Below, one piece after another: positions 57,857 to 64,000 of a DNA stretch of 64,000 nt. The translations under genes and the position numbers were made by a program. The notes beneath the pieces are model-generated. The model was not told where the DNA came from and searched no databases. It was given only the letters and a program-made list of their open reading frames with translations. How positions within the stretch are numbered: the stretch's first letter is position 1; each line of letters begins with the position of its first letter. Source of the stretch: Pholis gunnellus (Eukaryota; Chordata; Actinopteri; Perciformes; Pholidae); the NCBI GenBank assembly GCA_910591455.2, contig OU342816.1, forward strand, positions 17,407,138 through 17,471,137, in the 5' to 3' direction.

Positions 57857-60171
57857 TACCGCAGCGTTCTCAGCAGAGCTGCACTAACAGGCTACAAGGA
57901 AGCCAAATAACGGAGTGCCACTGACGCCCCCAGCAGCTGATTTGGAGGAATGTCAATTACAAAACAAAGCGTGAGTATGTTTGTCCAGGTGCTAATGTTA
58001 ACAACCATCAACGGGAAATTAGCCTACACCCATCACGTGATGTATTAATACAGACGCAAAATAATAAATAAAAAAACACGTAAAAAACACTTTATTTTGA
58101 AAGCAGGGCCTGAGTGTTAGTCTGTGATTATATATTTAAACATACCAATCTGGTTATTTCCCCCGATGGTTCCAGTCCCTTGTCCTGTACAGCCTACCTC
58201 AGATTTTTCAAATTTACATTTACACAAACTTCACTTTAGGCTCCTAGAAACAAACTGATCGATGACATGTTCAACTTCAATACAGAGAATGCCAAACCAC
58301 ACATTACCAGAGGAATACACTAGGTTTATGTCTGGTATATGAAAAAGGGAATTCTTTACTTATGCACAAATCACTCCCGTCTGTATAACAGTTTCATACA
58401 GAGGATTATACTTCGTAACAAATCGTCATGCTAAAATGGTCACACTTCTGTTTGGATGCTCTATTATGATTTATGCATCCGGAATCTTCTTCTATTAAAC
58501 TTCCCAATTTATACGGATACTATAGTGTGCAGCAGGGTCAACCGCTGTGTACCACTGCTCTTCATTGTGAAGCACAACAACACAGATAATTGGTAGTTGG
58601 GGGGAAAGGAAAGTGGTATCCAGCCAGGTGATTTGTGTATTAAAAAGCAGACAATTTCCAGAGAGGAGTCCAGAGGGAGCCAGCATGCAGGTTTGTATCA
58701 GCCATCCGCCTAACGTGGCCTCATCTGTGAATATGGGGTGAGCAAGCTTTTAGCTTCACCTCTCATTCAAATAGCTGTCAGGTTTCCATAGTAGAAAAGG
58801 CCTCTCATGCTGTCAGGTGAGCAGCACACACTACTTCTGCCACAGACTCACCTCATTTACCCTCTAATTACTCTGTCAGTGTCCTGCTGCCTCCCTATAA
58901 CGTCTCCTGTCATGTCACATCCAGTTACTCGCCTTCTCTCACTAGTTGCCCTCAGAGGTTTTCCACCTCTCCTGTAGTGTTTCCTAGATGAGGTGCCCAA
59001 CCTCATCTGAAACAAAGACCACTTCCTCTGACATCATAAAACATGCACACGCAGCCATCAGGTGAAAAGCATTCATTTAAATTTAGCTGCTTTAGTTTCA
59101 GGGTCCTGGTATTGTGAATGCGGGCTCACTGTCATGGCTTACTGGGACACTTGTTAACAACATTTGTGCTTTTTCTGCTGTGACAAGATGTCTACTGTGA
59201 AAAAGGCTGTTTGTTTTAGGCCGGGGTTCAATGTATGCTTCCCTGGATTAATTAGTTGAAATCAACCACACACAGTTGAGAGCCTACTGATGTAATACTC
59301 GTTGAAACCTACGCCCTCATATGGGTAAGACGGTTTCCTTGACTTTAGACATTGATATCTCCACAGTAGCTGCACAGATTTGTACTATTCCAACTGCATT
59401 TGAAAACGTCCATCTCCCTTTGCTCTTTTTGCAATTTGACCAGCGATGACAGCCCCTACCAATCGCTAACGATGTGTGAGAGATACACTTGCCTGCTGGG
59501 AACACAGGATCCCGTGAACATATTTAGAGATAAGCCCCTTCCACCAGAGCTGAACAATTACCCCTGCAGTCATCTGATTTGTCCGCTTCTTTGTTGCTTG
59601 ACTATAAACTAGATTTGAGACCAAGCAAAGACTGGGTTATCCTTTACACTTCTGTTTGTTGAGTCTACCTGTGTGAGTCCCATTGTCTGGGCCCAAAAGA
59701 GACAATAGACCTGTTATAATAATATATTATATTATAATAACCTGTTGTTCACTTATTTTGGCACCCACCTCAATGGATTGTGTGGGCGAGTACCCTAACA
59801 CAGGAATTGTTTCGCGTTGTACCAGATACGCTCTGACGGTGTTCCTCTATTTAGAAGTTGAATCAACTCTCTCTCAAAGCACACAAGCTAAAAGCGCTGT
59901 GCATCCGGGTACTGAGGTCGAGGGGACCACGCATGCGTCGAATTTATCCACATTTCCGGAGGCTCGAGGTGTTTACCAGGTGTGAACCAAAATTGCAATA
60001 GAGCGACTCATCCGTGTTTAATAATTAATCTGGATTTATGAAAACATTTAGTGAGATTAAGGGTTGAAGAGGTGGAGCGCTGAGGGAGATCATGCGGCTT
60101 CTCGGCAAATAAAAACGTTATCATTTTAAGTTTGGGGTTAATTCTACTTTTTACATCGAACAGTGCTCAGG
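57857..60171. other. Intergenic between divergent mpp1 and tmlhe
   Basis: The two genes are head-to-head, with about 2.9 kb between start codons. No TATA box or strong CpG island identified, and no other gene recognised. Confidence 0.6.
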
Positions 60172-63100
60172 ATGTTGGGCACGCTCAATAGGATACTGCG
60201 ACCCGCGCTTAAACAGGCTCAGCCTCAGCTGCTGTCTGGCTTCAGAAGCTCGCAGCTCTCATGGAGACGCGTGATGGAGATCCGCGTGATGCAGATCCGC
60301 GCGTGTGCTGCGGGTTCAGCAACATTTCAGTCTCTGGAAGACTGTCTCGGTGAGTTTGATAACATTGTAACCTATGCTTGCACGTATGTGTGAGATACTG
60401 ACCATGTGCATGTGATGAATTCGCCAGTGCTCAGCTATGGAGGGACGCATATGCGTTTTAACTACTTGTGGCTGCGGGATCACTGCCGCTCCCCCTCTTC
60501 ATACAACTCCGGGACTAACCAGAGAAACCTGGACACTGGGAGTATAGACCTCAACATCCGCCCTGACAATACATCTGTGCAAGATGGCCATCTCCTCCTC
60601 ACGTGTAAGTCAGTTTAAAGTACAGTTCTACCCACATGAACATCTGGGAAAATACTTTAAGCCAAAGCGTTCTTGTTTTAATATATTAAGACAGAGGTCC
60701 CATTGGGCCAAATGTTCAATGTTGTGTTCAATCAAATTTCCCCCAAACTCACACACAGAAAACCTGGGGGCAGGTTTGTATCACACTGTGGTTTGTGAGT
60801 CTCTGAGTATACAATGAATCTGTCATGATATTCTGCTGTGTGCATTGTATTGGGCAAACACATTTTAAATAATTAATCTGACCACACATTTAAAACATTG
60901 TTATGGTCCATTGCATCTCTGACATGAGTTGCCTCGGAAATCGTGGAAAGTAACACCACAAGCACCAAGAAATAAAGCTATAACATATGAAATAAGGCAT
61001 TTATAACATGCAACCTTGGGCCAGATTCAATCACTTATTTTCAGTGAACAAATAAATTGCATCTATTGTCTCTAGGGCTATTTAGTCAGATACAACACAG
61101 TGAATGAGTCAATCATGAGAGCAAATTGTCATTGTCCACTGACTTGAGAAGTTCTCTTCTCATGCAAAGGTCACTTTTCACTCTGTGATGGGTGCGTTTT
61201 GTGCAGATTTACTCTGTTGTCAGTTAATCCCGGGTGTGGTCGGGTCATGAAAGAAAGGGGGTTGGCTTTGTTAAATCTGTAATCTTGTATAACCTTATGT
61301 GCTGCAGTACAAAGGTTATTTTACCATTTAAGTTGGTTAATGACAGACACATGACACAAGGCCCCTTAAAAGGAAAGGGCTTTAAAATAAGAGATTAGAT
61401 TTAAGATTAGATTGGAATGCTCCAATCATTTCAGGATATTGTGCACTTAAGTACCAAACTTAAAAGTGATCTTCCCCAAATACGCTTTGGTAAATCATTT
61501 CATAAATAATTGATTAAGACGACTCATAATCATGTCATGCATAGCATTTCATGCAATTTCCATTAACTGTACCTAATAACATATTCATTTATTTCTGTAT
61601 CCCAGGGCCTGGAGGTCATGTGTCAAAGTACAGCCTTAGCTGGCTAGCTGAGAACAGCTATGAAGCAAAGAAGCAGAGCACCGTCCAGCCACGCGTCCTT
61701 TGGAATTCAGACATCTATGAAAATGCAAACGCGCCCTCCGCCAAATGGGACGCGTTTATGAGCAGTGATGAGGAAGTGAAGACGTTTCTACAAAACTATC
61801 TTCTGTATGGGATCGCTTTTGTAGATGATGTCCCAGCTACAGTCGAGGCCACAGAGGCAGTGACCCAGAGGGTCAGTCTTATCAGGTATTACGTGCTGAC
61901 TGTGAAACTGTATAACTTAAAAAATACATTCTTATGCAACCATATTCAGCATTAGCGATTTACTTTCAGTGGCAAAATTCACGGGCAGCCCAGAAGATGT
62001 TCGGCCCTGTTCGCTTCTTCCTAATCCACTTGTGTTTTTTTTGTGTTACTGATCCACAAGGGAGACTACATACGGAAGAATGTGGTCTTTTACTTCAGAT
62101 TTTTCCAGAGGAGACAGTGCCTACAGCCAGCTGGCCCTGGACCGTCACACTGACACCTCCTACTTTCAGGAACCATGTGGGTAGGTGCAGCAGAGATGAG
62201 CTGATATGGGATTTCAACACAGCCCCAATAGGAAGGAATTCTGTTACATCCTAAAACAAAACCCAAGAAAATGTTGGCATTTTCTAACTCAATAACGCGG
62301 ATTGCTGTTGCAGAATCCAGGTATTCCACTGCCTCAGGCATGAGGGGACTGGGGGAAGGACACTACTTGTAGATGGGTTCTACGCCGCTGAAAAGGTGCG
62401 CCAGCTGTCTCCTGAAAACTTTGAGCTGCTTGCACGTGTGCCGATCAGGCACGAGTACATTGAAACCTCTGACAACCACCAAAACCACATGACGGGCATC
62501 GGCCCTGTGCTCAACGTCTATCCTTGGAACAATGAGATGTCTCTGATCCGGTACGTCAGCGCTTTAGTTTGATGTGATTTTACTCATGTTTGTGCAGTAG
62601 TGAATTATAAGATATTAACATTTTAGGATTTGAATGTAGAGGTAAAGCTTTATATGTCTTGTTATTAAGTTATGCAAGGCTTCCCTTGAGTAATTAATAA
62701 GACAAATGTGTCCTTAACTAAAAGTTTGTTGAGAAACGTTATAGTTCCTCTGTAGTTTGGATAGTTCATTTCTTGTTTTTTGTATATTCGGTTTTTAAAG
62801 GATTAAGTCGTTTTAAAAGGCATTAAGACCTATTTTTGAATTTCGAATCAAAAGCACGATTGTTGTATCTTTTCTCAACAGATACAACAACTATGACCGA
62901 TCAGTGATAAACACAATACCCCATGACCTTGTTCAGCGATGGTACGTGGCGCATCGAGAGTTGACTACAGAACTGAGGCGGCCAGAGAACGAGCTGTGGG
63001 TGAAACTGACTCCAGGGAAAGTAAGAAAGTAACACTTCTTGAAGGGGGTGCATTCAGAAACGCCCACGCCAGAAAGCACAAATGTATAAAAGCTCTCCAC

Positions 63101-63341
63101 ATGTCCCAATTCAGCCAATTCATTTACAGCTTTAGGAAACTTTGAAAGATACAGATGTAAGTGTATTTCAGTATGATCGAAGAATTTGACCCTCTCTTTT
63201 CTTCACGAGGTGATTTTCATAGACAACTGGCGTGTCATGCATGGGAGGGAGTCTTTCACTGGCCTGAGGCAGCTCTGTGGATGCTATCTGACCAGAGACG
63301 ACGTCCTCAGCTCCGCACGCTGCTTCGGCCTGCAGGCCTGA
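60172..63341 (+). CDS. tmlhe: Trimethyllysine dioxygenase (TMLHE), 7 coding exons, 420 aa
   Basis: Mitochondrial Fe(II)/2-oxoglutarate dioxygenase that hydroxylates N6-trimethyllysine, the first step of carnitine synthesis. Coding exons 60172-60349, 60428-60604, 61606-61885, 62061-62180, 62314-62550, 62882-63020 and 63210-63341; total 1263 nt (human is 421 aa). Residues 1-50 are Arg-rich without acidic residues at the start, fitting a matrix-targeting peptide. The N-terminal domain has MRFNYLWLRDHC (68-79) and TWPGGHVSKY. The catalytic domain has RHTD, with iron ligands His241 and Asp243, the distal iron ligand His388 (NWRVMHGRE) and Arg397 aligned with the 2-oxoglutarate-binding Arg of BBOX1. 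It ends FGLQA. The 78-bp first intron (60350-60427) is the least certain junction: phase fits, but N-terminal conservation is low. The start is the first ATG of the open frame. Confidence 0.95.
60605..61605 (+). other. tmlhe: tmlhe intron 2, nothing else recognised
   Basis: 1-kb intron splitting the Trp codon of TWPGG (ACGT|GTAAGT ... CCCAG|GGCCTGG). No other feature seen. Confidence 0.85.
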
Positions 63342-63479
63342 TCCTGTACGTGAAGGTTGCTTCACCTCTGTGCTTAATCAGTTAGCCTATTGGTGAAAGG
63401 TTAATATCGTGCCTTTATGCAAAAACAACAACAACATTCTATAGTTGCACAACTAAATGCAAGTTGTATTCCCTTTATG

Positions 63480-63790
63480 CCACATAGGAAAAAAAGCTAA
63501 AGAGAACAACACTTTCTTTATGTGGAAGATGAGTTAAGGACTCTCACGGCCTGAGGAAAGACGCAGCTCTGTAATCTGGAGGAAACTTCTGTGACGCTTG
63601 GCAGACGGCAGCAGGGCGACCACGCTGTTACTGGGCTTGGTATTGTCTTTTAATTGTCTGCTGTAGAGCACTCCTGTCCTGGCTGTGCACATGCTAGATT
63701 GTAATGTTTCCAGTCAGGATGCTTTCTATTAGTACTATTGGTCCTCTGTAAAAGTTAACAAGAACGTGGCACAGGAATTTTGCCTTCTTG
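63480..63790. repeat. Interspersed-repeat-like relic in tmlhe 3'UTR
   Basis: Segments such as GGCCTGAGGAAAGACGCAG, CAGACGGCAGCAGGG and CAGTCAGGATGCT recall, from memory, a sequence dispersed in many teleost genomes. It is diverged and I cannot name the family. Confidence 0.35.
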
Positions 63791-63959
63791 AAGCTAAATT
63801 ATGTATTCTAGAAATGTGTTTTTAATATTTGTCGAAAATCAAATGCTGTAACAAAAAAACCTGCGTTGGCCACTGCTCGCTCCCTTCATTGGCGTTTCAT
63901 AGCAACGTGTTGTAAAACACAGAGAAAGGCCTCTTTACACACAACGAGATTAACAAAAG

Positions 63960-63965
63960 AATAAA
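63960..63965 (+). terminator. tmlhe: Candidate tmlhe poly(A) signal
   Basis: AATAAA about 620 nt after the tmlhe stop. The window ends too soon to judge downstream elements. Confidence 0.45.
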
Positions 63966-64000
63966 GTTCCCCTTTTGTGAACAATGCCTAGTGACGAGGT

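Noticed and set aside
58495..58686. 63-codon minus-strand open frame between mpp1 and tmlhe
   Set aside because: No splice signals or similarity; length expected by chance.

Overview
The window is vertebrate nuclear DNA, most likely from a ray-finned (percomorph-type) fish. It is AT-rich and intron-rich, with many mono- and dinucleotide tracts. It carries six split protein-coding genes whose translated exons I recognise as vertebrate orthologues. For all six I placed the coding splice junctions by GT/AG signals and reading phase, and each chain gives one open frame of about the expected family length (nufip2 632 aa, tmem88 198 aa, pcolce 475 aa, vamp2 109 aa, mpp1 467 aa, tmlhe 420 aa). Gene names come from memory of the families, not from a database search.

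Layout: 1-2.15 kb holds the possible 3' end of an unrecognised plus-strand gene. About 3.9-13.6 kb is nufip2 (minus), with a 3'UTR of several kb and four coding exons. 14.2-15.2 kb is a 26-bp minisatellite. 16.9-19.8 kb is tmem88 (plus). 19.95-24.8 kb is a repeat complex: the same minisatellite family in opposite orientation, interrupted by a duplicated ~250-bp unit, an end of a hAT-like DNA transposon and a decayed Ty3/Gypsy element with a SCAN-like gag. 25.7-30.4 kb is pcolce (minus). 30.4-39.5 kb has no recognised gene, but one promoter-like island near 33.7-34.0 kb. 39.5-45.6 kb is vamp2 (minus), whose ATG is split by a 5-kb intron. 48.2-57.2 kb is mpp1 (minus), and 60.2-64.0 kb is tmlhe (plus), head-to-head with mpp1.

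The genes do not form a functional cluster. nufip2 encodes an RNA-binding FMRP partner, tmem88 a Dishevelled-binding Wnt regulator, pcolce an extracellular enhancer of procollagen processing, vamp2 the vesicle SNARE, mpp1 a membrane-skeleton MAGUK scaffold and tmlhe the first enzyme of carnitine synthesis. The most interesting non-genic material is the inverted repeat architecture around tmem88, the nested transposon relics, a paired RE1/NRSE-like motif in vamp2 intron 1, and a possible second first exon for mpp1. I found no evidence of an unprecedented biological system; most observations are regulatory or repeat-structural.
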